A DNA stretch of 64,000 nt from Stenotrophomonas sp. SAU14A_NAIMI4_8 (GCF_003086695.1 NZ_CP025999.1:1777680-1841679); one strand, 5' to 3'. Shown: positions 52,395 to 60,944, counted from the stretch's first letter. A program made the numbers and translations. Notes: generated by a model from the sequence alone, not told the origin.

Positions 52395-52490
52395 GGGGCG
52401 GTGTCGGATTGCGGGGACGCCGCAAGTACGTGCTTGCAGGCTTGGCAGCCGCATCCATGCGGCTGACACCCCGCAATCCGACACCGCCCC
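52395..52490 (+). repeat. Long stem-loop with 52-nt core, copy 5
   Basis: Arms of 22 bp pair perfectly (52395-52416 with 52469-52490; arm begins GGGGCGGTGTCGGATTGC). The 52-nt core begins ACGCCGCAAGTACGTGCTTG; inner hairpin AGCCGCAT-CC-ATGCGGCT (52447-52464). Confidence 0.9.
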
Positions 52491-52536
52491 ACCTTCGACA
52501 GTTTCCCGCGATCTGCTGGAACGGCATTCTGCTCTG

Positions 52537-52727
52537 GTGGGTGTCGACCTTGGTCGACACGGATGAATTCGTTCGATATCTGAAAGATGTGTCGACCAAG
52601 GTCGACACCTACCAACAGCCGGCGCCGACCCCGGAATTGCTTCGGCATGCGTCAGTAGATCCACGCCATGCGTGGATGAGTTCATTCGATATCTGACAGA
52701 TGTGTCGACCAAGGTCGACACCTACCA
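52537..52727. repeat. REP group in the centre of island 3
   Basis: A reversed GTGTCGACC-class copy (52537-52562), a forward one (52587-52613), a GTAGATCCACGC-class copy (52654-52678) and another forward GTGTCGACC copy (52702-52727). Between them the spacer ATTCGTTCGATATCTGAAAG or close variants recurs twice, and each forward GTGTCGACC copy is followed by CTACCAACAGCCG. Confidence 0.85.
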
Positions 52728-52871
52728 ACAGCCGCGCGGGACAATTGGCGCAGATACCAACCGCCCCGCCATCCCACGGATCCCCAGCTTTTGACGTTGC
52801 CGTTGCATTGCGCGGGTGCAGGGCTGCAAGCCCTGCAAAGACCCCCCCCTACAACCAACGTATTACCTATT

Positions 52872-52926
52872 CAGTGCGATATTCGCACGCACAGTCGATT
52901 ACCGCACTTGAATGGTGCAGTGCGAT
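52872..52926 (+). promoter_or_regulatory. Candidate IclR-type (PcaR-like) operator group before the quinate-type genes
   Basis: GTGCGATATTCGCAC (52874-52888, perfect palindrome), a related AGTCGATTACCGCAC (52893-52907) and CAGTGCGATAAAC (52918). They resemble the PcaR site GTTCGATAATCGCAC known in Pseudomonas putida and the motif upstream of pcaI at 58182. About 140 bases before the first gene. Confidence 0.5.
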
Positions 52927-53065
52927 AAACCTAATTTCACTTCCGCAGTTTCATAGCAGTCCAAGCGATCCACCCCTGGCGGGGCGAGGGCAGCATCGGT
53001 CACGGTGCTGAAGCCAGGTGCAGGGGAAGACCGTTGGATCTCTTTCACCTGTGCGGAGTGATCGC

Positions 53066-54577
53066 ATGTGCCGTCGTCTGTCTGTCGTTTCCCTGTCCCT
53101 GCTTGCCCTGCTGCCGTCGCTGGCGCTGGCCTACCAAGCCGAACCCCCGCGTGAAGCGCTGCAGGTGCTGCGTGTCGATCGCTACGCCGACGACAGCAAC
53201 GCCGGCTCGCTGCGCTGGGCCATCAACACCGCCAATGCGACGCCGGGCCGCTACCGCATTGAAATCGATGCGGTGGGCGCGGCGCCGTACGTGATCAAGC
53301 CGGCCTCGCCGCTGCCGGAAATCAAGGGCCCGGTGCAGATCGTCGGCACGCCGTGGGCACGCGACGGCCAGTTCGTGGCCATCGATGGTTCGGCCTACGT
53401 GACCGGCACCGGCACCGATGCCTGCCCGGGTGCCGAGCCGGGCCAGTCCGGCACCAATGTGCGCACCACCACGCTGCCTGGCCTGGTGCTGCGCGATACC
53501 CAGGGCGTTGAACTGACCGGCCTGGAGATCCGCAACTTCTGCATCGGCGTGCTGATCAACCGTGCCAGCCACAGCGAAATCCATGACAACCGCATCGTCG
53601 CCAACAAGGGCGGTGCCGGCATCATGCTCACCGGCGACGATGGCAAGGGCCAGTCCACCGCCACCACCACGGTGCACAACCGTATCGTGCGCAACGTGTT
53701 CCTGGACAACGGCGATGGCCTGGAACTGACCCGCGGCGCGGCCTGGAATCTGGTGGCAGACAATCTGTTCCAGTCCACCAAGGCCAACCCGGAACCCTCG
53801 CAGGGCATCGAGATCCTGTGGGGCAATGACAACAGCGTGGTGCACAACCGCTTCGTCGATTACTCCGATGGCCTGCAGATCAACTGGGGCAACCGCAACT
53901 ACATCGCGGCCAACACCTTCACCGGCAACTCGATCGGGCTCAGCATCACCGGCAGCGGCAACGTGGTCGATGGCAACACCATCACCGGCAACGGCATCGG
54001 CATTGGCGTGCGCCCGCAGCCGGTCAGTGCACCCAACCGCTTCACCGCCAACCGCATCTTCGGCAACGGTCTGCCGATCGAGCGTTGCGAAGCCGGCGGT
54101 GCCTGCGTGAAGGGCCAGCCGCGCGGCGCCATCGTGTTCGGTGTGCCGGGGCTGGAACATGCCAGCTTCGTCGGCTCGCGCGGGCGCGGCGTGGACACCG
54201 ATCCGGCCAAGCGTGCGCGCATCTGCACCGCCGCCGGCCAGGCCGATTGCCAGCCGCTGGCCAACCTGGGCCAGGCGGCGCCGCAACTGGTTGCGGTGCA
54301 GGGCAAGGGCGCCCAGCGCAGCCTGACCGGCAGCTTCCACGGCCAGCCGGACAGCCACTACCAGGTGGAAGTGTTCGGCAACCGTGCGGCCAACGGCAGC
54401 GAAGCCGAGCGCGTGCTGGGCACCGTGCAGGCGCGTACCGACAGCCAGGGCAACGGCACCTTCACCTTCCCCTTGGGCAATGCCGCCGATGCTGCGGATC
54501 TGGGCGGTGTGACCGCCACGGTCACCTCGCCGCAGGGTGCCACGTCCCCCCTGAGCGCGCCGCTGTCGCTGCGCTGA
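53066..54577 (+). CDS. Exported right-handed beta-helix protein in the quinate/pca cluster
   Basis: 503 residues. Signal peptide (VSLSLLALLPSLALAYQA). The middle (about residues 140-330) is a parallel beta-helix with repeated Asn-rich rungs such as HNRIVRNVFLDNGDGLEL, HNRFVDYSDGLQINWGN and GNTITGNGIGIGV, like NosD/PbH1 or pectate-lyase-like folds. The C-terminal ~100 residues are beta-rich (TGSFHGQPDSHYQVEVFGNR). GGAG 8 bases before ATG 53066 fixes the start. It begins a four-gene run with a porin, an exported dehydroquinate dehydratase and an aromatic transporter, so a periplasmic role in hydroaromatic uptake or breakdown is inferred. No catalytic assignment is possible from sequence alone. 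Confidence 0.8.
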   Translation: MCRRLSVVSLSLLALLPSLALAYQAEPPREALQVLRVDRYADDSNAGSLRWAINTANATPGRYRIEIDAVGAAPYVIKPASPLPEIKGPVQIVGTPWARDGQFVAIDGSAYVTGTGTDACPGAEPGQSGTNVRTTTLPGLVLRDTQGVELTGLEIRNFCIGVLINRASHSEIHDNRIVANKGGAGIMLTGDDGKGQSTATTTVHNRIVRNVFLDNGDGLELTRGAAWNLVADNLFQSTKANPEPSQGIEILWGNDNSVVHNRFVDYSDGLQINWGNRNYIAANTFTGNSIGLSITGSGNVVDGNTITGNGIGIGVRPQPVSAPNRFTANRIFGNGLPIERCEAGGACVKGQPRGAIVFGVPGLEHASFVGSRGRGVDTDPAKRARICTAAGQADCQPLANLGQAAPQLVAVQGKGAQRSLTGSFHGQPDSHYQVEVFGNRAANGSEAERVLGTVQARTDSQGNGTFTFPLGNAADAADLGGVTATVTSPQGATSPLSAPLSLR

Positions 54578-54599
54578 TCACCTTTCCGAGACCCTGACC

Positions 54600-55895
54600 A
54601 TGATTCCTGCAAAGCCTGTTTCCCTGACCGTGCTGGCCGCCGCGATGGCCCTGCTGCCGGCGGTCGCCAGCGCGCAATCCAGCAACCGCTATGCGGGCAA
54701 GACGCTCACCGGTGACTGGGGCGGTACCCGCACCGATCTGTACGAGCGCGGCATCGCCTTCCGCGGTGACTACGTGGGCGAGGCCATGGGCGTGGTGGAT
54801 GGCGGCTACGGGGAAACCGGCGCCCACTATGCGCAGCAGGTGCGCGTGGGCATGGACCTGGACATGGGCAAGCTGGCCGGCTGGGACGGCGGTGCCTTCC
54901 ACTTCACGCTCAATGACCGGCGTGGCCGCAGTACCTCGGCCGATCTGGTCGGCAACCGCTTCCCGATCCAGGAAGCCTACGGCGGCCAGTACACCCGGCT
55001 GACCGAACTGAGCTACGACCAGACCTTCAACGGTGGCCAGTCGTACTACAAGCTGGGCTACTACGCGATGGGCAACCAGTTCGGCCTGCACAGCCTGCTG
55101 ACCCATTTCGTCAACGCGGCGTTCTGCGCGCACCCGCTGGCGATGTCCGGCAACAGCGGCTGGTACAACTACCCGGTGGCGCGCTGGGGCGGTGAAGTGG
55201 CGCAGCAGGTCAGCCCGGCGCTGAACGTGCGCACCGGCTGGTTCCAGGTGAACCCGAACCTGGGTGGCAACATCGAACGCAATGCGTTCCGCCCGTTCGC
55301 CTCCGGTACCACCGGTTCGCTGTTCCCGGTGGAAGTGACCTGGACCCCGGCCAAGGGCAGCCGCTACGCCGGCGTCTACAAGTTTGGCGGCTACTACGAC
55401 ACCTCGCGCGTGGACCAGCGCGGCCTGGATACCTCGCCCACCACCGGCCGCCACGGCGCCTACGTGCTGGCCGAGCAGCGCCTGACCCAGGAGTCGGCCG
55501 ACCCCAGCCGCGGCCTGACGGCCTTCGCGCAGTATATGGTGTCCGACGCCGATACCGCGCAGATCAAGCGCTGGTATGCAGTGGGTGGCGTGTACCAGGG
55601 CATCGGTTCGCGCGCGCAGGACAGCATCGCGCTGGGTTACGTGGGCGCCGACATCAACGACCGCCTGGTGGATGCGCGCCGCGCTTCGCTGGCCGCCGGT
55701 GGCGTGCCCGTGGATTCGCCGCTGTACAACCTCAGCCAGGCCGAGGAGCTGTTCGAACTGTCCTACAGCTTCCAGGTGAATCCGTGGCTGATGATCCGCC
55801 CCGACGTGCAGTACATCGTCAATCCCGGCACGTTCAATTACAGCGGCACCGACAACGCCTGGGCCGTGGGTGTCCAGGCCAAGGTGACCTTCTGA
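54600..55895 (+). CDS. Carbohydrate-selective porin, OprB family
   Basis: 431-residue outer-membrane beta-barrel. Signal peptide ending VASAQSS; start of the mature part LTGDWGGTRTDLYERGIAFR is the OprB hallmark. The C-terminus ends AWAVGVQAKVTF with the terminal Phe used for BAM recognition. Porins of this type let sugars or polyols through; in Acinetobacter a porin-like gene (quiX) sits with the quinate genes. Placed 22 bases after the beta-helix gene, so a role in quinate or shikimate entry is likely. Its stop overlaps the next ATG (TGATG). Confidence 0.9.
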   Translation: MIPAKPVSLTVLAAAMALLPAVASAQSSNRYAGKTLTGDWGGTRTDLYERGIAFRGDYVGEAMGVVDGGYGETGAHYAQQVRVGMDLDMGKLAGWDGGAFHFTLNDRRGRSTSADLVGNRFPIQEAYGGQYTRLTELSYDQTFNGGQSYYKLGYYAMGNQFGLHSLLTHFVNAAFCAHPLAMSGNSGWYNYPVARWGGEVAQQVSPALNVRTGWFQVNPNLGGNIERNAFRPFASGTTGSLFPVEVTWTPAKGSRYAGVYKFGGYYDTSRVDQRGLDTSPTTGRHGAYVLAEQRLTQESADPSRGLTAFAQYMVSDADTAQIKRWYAVGGVYQGIGSRAQDSIALGYVGADINDRLVDARRASLAAGGVPVDSPLYNLSQAEELFELSYSFQVNPWLMIRPDVQYIVNPGTFNYSGTDNAWAVGVQAKVTF

Positions 55896-56782
55896 TGGCC
55901 GCGCGCCCCTTCCACGCCCTGGTGACTGCCATGCGCATTCCGTTTGCTTCCCTTGTCCTCGCCGGTGCGCTGTGCACCTCCCCCGTACTGGCCCTGGCCG
56001 CACCGCCACCGGCGGTGCTGCAGGTGGGCTCGCTGCGCATCGGCGAGGGCAGCCCGCGCACCATCGTGCCGATCACCGGTGCCAGTGCCGAACTCGCCCT
56101 GCAGCAGGCCGTGGCCATCGCCGCCAGCACGCACACCGATCTGGCCGAATGGCGCATCGATTACCTGGATATCGCCACCGATGGCAGCAAGCTGGTGGCG
56201 CTGGGCAAGCGCATCCAGGCCACGCTGGGCGGCAAGCCGATGATCGTCACCTTCCGTACCAAGGCCGAAGGCGGTGCGAAGGCGATCAGTGACCGCGACT
56301 ACGGCGCGCTGTACGCCACGCTGCTGCGTGGTGGCTTTGCCCAGCTGATCGATGTGGAAATGTTCCGCGACCCGAACGTGGTGCAGGCGCTGGTGGCACA
56401 GGCGCACAAGGCGGGGGTGAAGGTGGTGATGTCCAACCACGATTTCCAGGCCACGCCGCCGCGCGAGGAGATCGTCGCGCGCCTGCTGAAGCAGCAGGCG
56501 ATGGGCGCGGACGTGCTGAAGATCGCGGTGATGCCGCGCGACGCCGGCGATGTGCTGGCCCTGCTCGATGCCACCTGGCAGGTGCGCCAGCGCAGTGACA
56601 AGCCGCTGCTGACCATGTCGATGGGCGGCACCGGCGTGGTCTCGCGACTGGCCGGGGAAACCTTCGGCCAGGCCCTGACCTTCGGCATGATCGGCACGCC
56701 GTCGGCGCCGGGCCAGGTTGAAGTCGAACAACTGCAGGACGTCCTGCAGGTCATCCACGCTTCCAGCCAGGCCGGTCGCTGA
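55895..56782 (+). CDS. aroD: Exported type I 3-dehydroquinate dehydratase (QuiB-like)
   Basis: 295 residues, or 283 if the second ATG (55931) is used. A Sec signal peptide (LVLAGALCTSPVLALAAPP) precedes the catalytic domain, so the enzyme is predicted to be periplasmic. Type I active-site residues are present: EWRIDYL (Glu/Arg), VVMSNHDF (His), DVLKIAVMP (Schiff-base Lys) and MSMGGTGVVSRLAGE (Arg). Turns 3-dehydroquinate into 3-dehydroshikimate. In Acinetobacter the exported paralogue is QuiB, serving quinate catabolism; the neighbours here point the same way. Confidence 0.92.
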   Translation: MAARPFHALVTAMRIPFASLVLAGALCTSPVLALAAPPPAVLQVGSLRIGEGSPRTIVPITGASAELALQQAVAIAASTHTDLAEWRIDYLDIATDGSKLVALGKRIQATLGGKPMIVTFRTKAEGGAKAISDRDYGALYATLLRGGFAQLIDVEMFRDPNVVQALVAQAHKAGVKVVMSNHDFQATPPREEIVARLLKQQAMGADVLKIAVMPRDAGDVLALLDATWQVRQRSDKPLLTMSMGGTGVVSRLAGETFGQALTFGMIGTPSAPGQVEVEQLQDVLQVIHASSQAGR

Positions 56783-56834
56783 GACCACCACGCCGGATGT
56801 TCCGCCGCTTCACGCTGTTGCAGGAAACCGCACC

Positions 56835-58154
56835 ATGAGCCACGCCCCCGCCGCTGCACCGCCGCTCGTCCTGGAACGGATGAGTCCCTTCCAGTGGACC
56901 GCCATCGCCATCTGCGTGCTGCTGAACATGCTCGATGGCTTCGACGTGATGGTCATGGCCTTCACCGCGCCGCACGTGTCGGCGGACTGGGAACTGTCGG
57001 GCAAGGTGCTGGGGCTGATGCTCAGTGCCGGCCTGGTCGGCATGGCGCTGGGCTCGTTCCTGCTGGCGCCGCTGGCTGACCGCTGGGGCCGGCGGCCGAT
57101 GATCGTGTGCTGCCTGCTGATCCTGACCACGGGCATGGCGCTGTCGGCGCTGGCCGGCAACGCCTGGCAGCTGGGCGCGCTGCGCGTGTTCACCGGCATC
57201 GGCATTGGCGGCATGCTGGCCGGTGTGGGGGTGATCACCGCCGAATATGCCAACGCCAAGTGGCGCAGCACCGCCGTGGCCCTGCAGGCAACCGGCTATC
57301 CCATCGGCGCCACTGCCGGTGGGGTGCTGGCGGCGTGGATGCTGCAGCACTGGTCCTGGCACAGCGTGTTCCTGATCGGTGCTGCAGCCTCGTTGCTGTG
57401 CATTCCGCTGGTGCTCAAGTGCCTGCCCGAATCGCTGGATTTCCTGGTGGCACGGCGCCCGGCCGATGCGCTGCCGCGCTTGAACGCGCTGCTGTCGCGC
57501 ATGCAGATGCCGGCGCTGCAGGCGCTGCCGCCGGCACCGGTGCGCGAGGGCCAGCCGCAGGGCTACGCCGCGCTGTTCGTGGGCGATCTGCGCCGTGTCG
57601 CGCTGCTGATCGCGCTGGCGTTCTTCCTGCACATGTTCGCGTTCTACTTCGTGCTGAGCTGGACCCCGAAGCTGCTGGTTTCTGCAGGTGTTTCGGCGCA
57701 GCAGGGCATTACCGGCGGCGTGCTGCTGAACCTGGGCGGCATCGTCGGTGGCAGTCTGTTCGGCTGGCTGGCCTCGCGCTGGTCGCTGTCCCGCCTGACC
57801 GCCGGCGCGCTGCTGCTGGCGATGGTGGCAATGCTGGGCTTCGCTGCGTTCAACACGCAGTTGAATGTGGCCTTCCCGCTGGCATTCGTGATCGGCGCCG
57901 CGCTGTTCGCCGCCATGGCAGGACTGTACGCCGCCGCACCGGTGGTGTTCGCCGCACAGGTGCGCACCACCGGCCTGGGTTGGGCCATCGGCATCGGCCG
58001 GGTCGGCGCCATCCTGTCGCCGCTCACCGTGGGCGTGCTGGTGGATGGCCATTGGCCGCCGTCGGCGCTGTATGTGCTGTGCGCACTGCCGCTGCTGCTG
58101 GCCGCCTGGGCGTGCCTGGGCCTGCGCGTGGGCGTGGGCCAGAACCGGCGTTGA
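56835..58154 (+). CDS. MFS aromatic acid:H+ symporter (PcaK-like)
   Basis: 439 residues with twelve TM segments. AAHS family marks: LLNMLDGFDVMVMAFTAPHV in TM1 with the functional Asp residues, LADRWGRRPMIV between TM2 and TM3, and GIGGMLAGVGVITAEYANAK. PcaK homologues import protocatechuate or 4-hydroxybenzoate; the position between the dehydroquinate dehydratase gene and pcaI suggests protocatechuate or 3-dehydroshikimate formed in the periplasm as substrate. Start ATG 56835 with CAGGAAA upstream. Confidence 0.88.
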   Translation: MSHAPAAAPPLVLERMSPFQWTAIAICVLLNMLDGFDVMVMAFTAPHVSADWELSGKVLGLMLSAGLVGMALGSFLLAPLADRWGRRPMIVCCLLILTTGMALSALAGNAWQLGALRVFTGIGIGGMLAGVGVITAEYANAKWRSTAVALQATGYPIGATAGGVLAAWMLQHWSWHSVFLIGAAASLLCIPLVLKCLPESLDFLVARRPADALPRLNALLSRMQMPALQALPPAPVREGQPQGYAALFVGDLRRVALLIALAFFLHMFAFYFVLSWTPKLLVSAGVSAQQGITGGVLLNLGGIVGGSLFGWLASRWSLSRLTAGALLLAMVAMLGFAAFNTQLNVAFPLAFVIGAALFAAMAGLYAAAPVVFAAQVRTTGLGWAIGIGRVGAILSPLTVGVLVDGHWPPSALYVLCALPLLLAAWACLGLRVGVGQNRR

Positions 58155-58181
58155 ACCGCCTTCCGGAGTCATGCAGGCAAT

Positions 58182-58219
58182 GTGCGATTATCGGATTGAA
58201 GGGCCGAATATCGGATTGA
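58182..58219 (+). promoter_or_regulatory. Candidate PcaR-like operator of the pca operon
   Basis: GTGCGATTATCGGAT (58182-58196) matches the reverse of GTTCGATAATCGCAC at 13 of 15 positions. ATCGGATTGA occurs twice exactly 20 bases apart (58190 and 58210), that is on the same helix face. It lies 107-144 bases before the pcaI GTG. Confidence 0.55.
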
Positions 58220-58325
58220 CCGGGAAGGGGCCTGTGCGCACCATGTCCGCGTCATGTTTTCCCGTCGCAGTGGCCGTGCGCCGCGCTGGTCGGTACCAGC
58301 GAAGGGCAGGGCAAGGAGCAATGCA

Positions 58326-59006
58326 GTGATCGACAAGACCGTGGCCAGCGCCGAAGCAGCGGTGGCCGATATCCACGATGGGGCTACCGTGATGATCGGT
58401 GGCTTCGGCACCGCCGGCATGCCCGACGAGCTGATCGATGCGCTGATCGCGCAGGGCGCGCGCGAGCTGACCATCATCAACAACAATGCGGGCAACGGCG
58501 ATACCGGCCTGGCCGCGCTGATCAAGCACAAGCGCGTGCGCCGCATCGTCTGTTCGTTCCCGCGCCAGTCCGATTCGCAGCATTTCGATGCGGCCTACCG
58601 CGCCGGTGAAATCGAGCTGGAACTGGTGCCGCAGGGCAACCTGGCCGCGCGCATCCACGCGGCCGGTTCCGGCCTGGGTGCCATCTTCACCCCCACCGGT
58701 TACGGCACCGAACTTGCCCAGGGCAAGGAAACGCGCGAGATCGATGGCCGCCACTACGTGCTGGAATATCCGCTGCACGCCGACTTCGCCCTGATCAAGG
58801 CCGACCGCGGCGACCGCTGGGGCAACCTGGTCTACCGCAAGACTGCGCGCAACTTCGGCCCGCTGATGGCGATGGCCGCGCGCTGCGCGATCGTGCAGGT
58901 GCGTGAGGTGGTGGCGCTGGGCGAACTGGACCCGGAAGCGGTGGTGACGCCGGGCATCTTCGTGCAGCGCGTGGTGCCGGTGGCCGCAGCAGGAGTAAAG
59001 GCATGA
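58326..59006 (+). CDS. pcaI: 3-oxoadipate CoA-transferase subunit A
   Basis: 226 residues; with PcaJ transfers CoA from succinyl-CoA to 3-oxoadipate. Family A-subunit features: ATVMIGGFGTAGMPDELIDA, TIINNNAGNGDTGLAALI, GEIELELVPQGNLAARIHAA and IFTPTGYGTELAQGKETREI. GTG start chosen because AAGGAG lies 7 bases upstream. Overlaps pcaJ by 4 bases. First gene of the pcaIJFHGBD run. Confidence 0.95.
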   Translation: MIDKTVASAEAAVADIHDGATVMIGGFGTAGMPDELIDALIAQGARELTIINNNAGNGDTGLAALIKHKRVRRIVCSFPRQSDSQHFDAAYRAGEIELELVPQGNLAARIHAAGSGLGAIFTPTGYGTELAQGKETREIDGRHYVLEYPLHADFALIKADRGDRWGNLVYRKTARNFGPLMAMAARCAIVQVREVVALGELDPEAVVTPGIFVQRVVPVAAAGVKA

Positions 59007-59650
59007 ACAAGCTCAGCCGCGAACAGATGGCCGCGCGCGTGGCCCGCGATATTCCCGAAGGTGCCTACGTGAACCTGGGCATCGGCCTGCCGACCACGGT
59101 GGCCAACTTCCTGCCGGCCGACAAGGAAATCTTCCTGCAGTCGGAAAACGGCCTGCTCGGCATGGGCCCGGCGCCGGCGCCCGGCCACGAAGACCCGGAC
59201 CTGATCAATGCCGGCAAGCAGCCGGTCACCCTGCTTATCGGGGGGTGCTATTTCCACCATGCCGACTCGTTCGCGATGATGCGTGGTGGCCACCTGGACA
59301 TCTGCGTGCTGGGCGCCTTCCAGGTGTCGGTGCACGGTGACCTGGCCAACTGGAGCACCGGTGCGGCCGACGCCATTCCCGCCGTGGGCGGCGCCATGGA
59401 CCTGGCTATCGGCGCCAAGCAGGTCTTCGTGATGATGGACCTGTTCACCAAGAAGGGTGAAAGCAAGCTGGTGGCCGACTGCAGCTACCCGCTTACCGGC
59501 CTGCGCTGCGTATCGCGCGTGTATACCGATGTGGCCGTGTTCGACCTCGGCCCCGACGGCGCCACCGTGCTGGAGATGGTGGAGGGCATGGACATCGCAC
59601 AACTGCGTGAACTGACCGGCCTGCCGCTGGCACTGGCCGAAGGAGCCTGA
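59003..59650 (+). CDS. pcaJ: 3-oxoadipate CoA-transferase subunit B
   Basis: 215 residues. [15 protein letters not shown] and the active-site [11 protein letters not shown], whose Glu forms the covalent CoA thioester intermediate, then [19 protein letters not shown] and [17 protein letters not shown]. Start overlaps the pcaI stop (ATGA), as expected for a stoichiometric subunit pair. Confidence 0.96.
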   Translation: MNKLSREQMAARVARDIPEGAYVNLGIGLPTTVANFLPADKEIFLQSENGLLGMGPAPAPGHEDPDLINAGKQPVTLLIGGCYFHHADSFAMMRGGHLDICVLGAFQVSVHGDLANWSTGAADAIPAVGGAMDLAIGAKQVFVMMDLFTKKGESKLVADCSYPLTGLRCVSRVYTDVAVFDLGPDGATVLEMVEGMDIAQLRELTGLPLALAEGA

Positions 59651-59651
59651 G

Positions 59652-60866
59652 ATGAGCCTGCACGAGACCTACATCGTCGATGGCATCCGTACCCCGATCG
59701 GCCGCTACGGCGGCGCGCTGTCCGGCGTGCGTGCCGATGACCTGGGCGCGATTCCGCTGAAGGCCCTGCTGGCGCGCCATCCGCAGCTGGACCCGGCGCT
59801 GATCGAGGATGTCTACCTGGGCTGCGCCAACCAGGCCGGCGAAGACAACCGCAACGTGGCACGCATGAGCCTGCTGCTGGCGGGCCTGCCGGTAACCGTG
59901 CCGGGCAGCACGATCAACCGCCTGTGCGGTTCGGGGCTGGATGCCATCGGCACCGTGGCGCGCGGCATCGCTGCGGGCGAGCTGGGCCTGGCCATTGCCG
60001 GCGGCGTCGAATCGATGTCGCGCGCACCGTTCGTGATGGGCAAGGCGGCCTCGCCGTTCGCCCGCGACCAGCAGATCGAAGACACCACCATGGGCTGGCG
60101 CTTCATCAACCCGCGCCTGCGTGAACTGCATGGCGTGGAAACGATGGGCCAGACCGCCGAGAACGTGGCCGAGCGCTACGGCATCAGCCGCGACGACCAG
60201 GATGCGTTCGCCCTGCGCAGCCAGCAGCGCACTGCCGCAGCGCAGGCGCGTGGCTTCTTCGCCGGAGAGATCGTGGCGGTGGACGTGCCGGGCCGCAAGC
60301 GCGGCGAGACCGTGACCGTCGACCGCGATGAACACCCGCGTGGCGATACCACCGCCGAAGCACTGGCCAAACTGAAGCCGTTGTTCCGCCAGCCGGGCAC
60401 GGTGACCGCCGGCAACGCGTCGGGCATCAACGACGGCGCGGCCGCACTGCTGCTGGCCTCGGGCGCACAGGTCAAGGCGCTGGGGCTGACCCCGCGCGCG
60501 CGCATCCTCGGCTTCGCCAGCGCTGGCGTGGAGCCGGCCATCATGGGGATGGGCCCGGTGCCGGCCAGCCAGAAGCTGATGGCACGGTTGGGCCTGTCGA
60601 TCACCGATTTCGATGCCATCGAACTGAACGAAGCCTTCGCCTCGCAGGGCCTGGCCTGCATGCGCCAGCTGGGCCTTGCCGACGATGCCGCACACGTGAA
60701 CCCCAACGGCGGTGCCATTGCGCTGGGCCATCCGCTGGGCATGAGCGGTGCGCGCCTGGCGCTGACCCTGCTGCGCCAGCTGGAAGCCAGCGGCGGCCGG
60801 CGCGGCCTGGCCACCATGTGCATCGGCGTGGGGCAGGGCGTGGCCCTGGCCATCGAGCGCGTGTGA
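59652..60866 (+). CDS. pcaF: Beta-ketoadipyl-CoA thiolase
   Basis: 404 residues; splits 3-oxoadipyl-CoA into succinyl-CoA and acetyl-CoA. Nucleophilic Cys in [13 protein letters not shown] (about residue 92), then [20 protein letters not shown] with the His and the second Cys region [17 protein letters not shown]. It begins 1 base after the pcaJ stop codon. Sequence is closer to PcaF than to biosynthetic acetyl-CoA acetyltransferases through [11 protein letters not shown] and its pca context. Confidence 0.95.
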   Translation: MSLHETYIVDGIRTPIGRYGGALSGVRADDLGAIPLKALLARHPQLDPALIEDVYLGCANQAGEDNRNVARMSLLLAGLPVTVPGSTINRLCGSGLDAIGTVARGIAAGELGLAIAGGVESMSRAPFVMGKAASPFARDQQIEDTTMGWRFINPRLRELHGVETMGQTAENVAERYGISRDDQDAFALRSQQRTAAAQARGFFAGEIVAVDVPGRKRGETVTVDRDEHPRGDTTAEALAKLKPLFRQPGTVTAGNASGINDGAAALLLASGAQVKALGLTPRARILGFASAGVEPAIMGMGPVPASQKLMARLGLSITDFDAIELNEAFASQGLACMRQLGLADDAAHVNPNGGAIALGHPLGMSGARLALTLLRQLEASGGRRGLATMCIGVGQGVALAIERV

Positions 60867-60944
60867 CCCCCTCGCATTCCGTAATCTGCCCGTAACCAGC
60901 ATGACAGCCGCGGCCCTCGGGCCGCTCGCCAACAGGAGTACGCC

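Larger units (their letters stand above)
52310..52836. repeat. Non-coding island 3 with inward-facing terminal palindromes
   Basis: 527 bases between selO and the beta-helix gene. Left end: GCAGGGCTTGCAGCCCTGC (52310-52328) then ACCTGC and (CAACGG)3-like repeats. Right end: GCAGGGCTGCAAGCCCTGC (52818-52836) preceded by GACGTTGCCGTTGC. Contains stem-loop copy 5 (plus) and three or more REPs (52537-52562, 52587-52613, 52654-52678, 52702-52727). The right half holds only a remnant of an inverted stem-loop (ACCGCCCCGCCATCCC near 52757). No gene is supported. The remaining 229 bases up to the next ATG carry the candidate operators. Confidence 0.85.

Noticed and set aside
23464..52836. Islands as insertion sequences with a transposase
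   Set aside because: They are too short to encode a transposase and contain no protein signature; any movement would need an enzyme from elsewhere.
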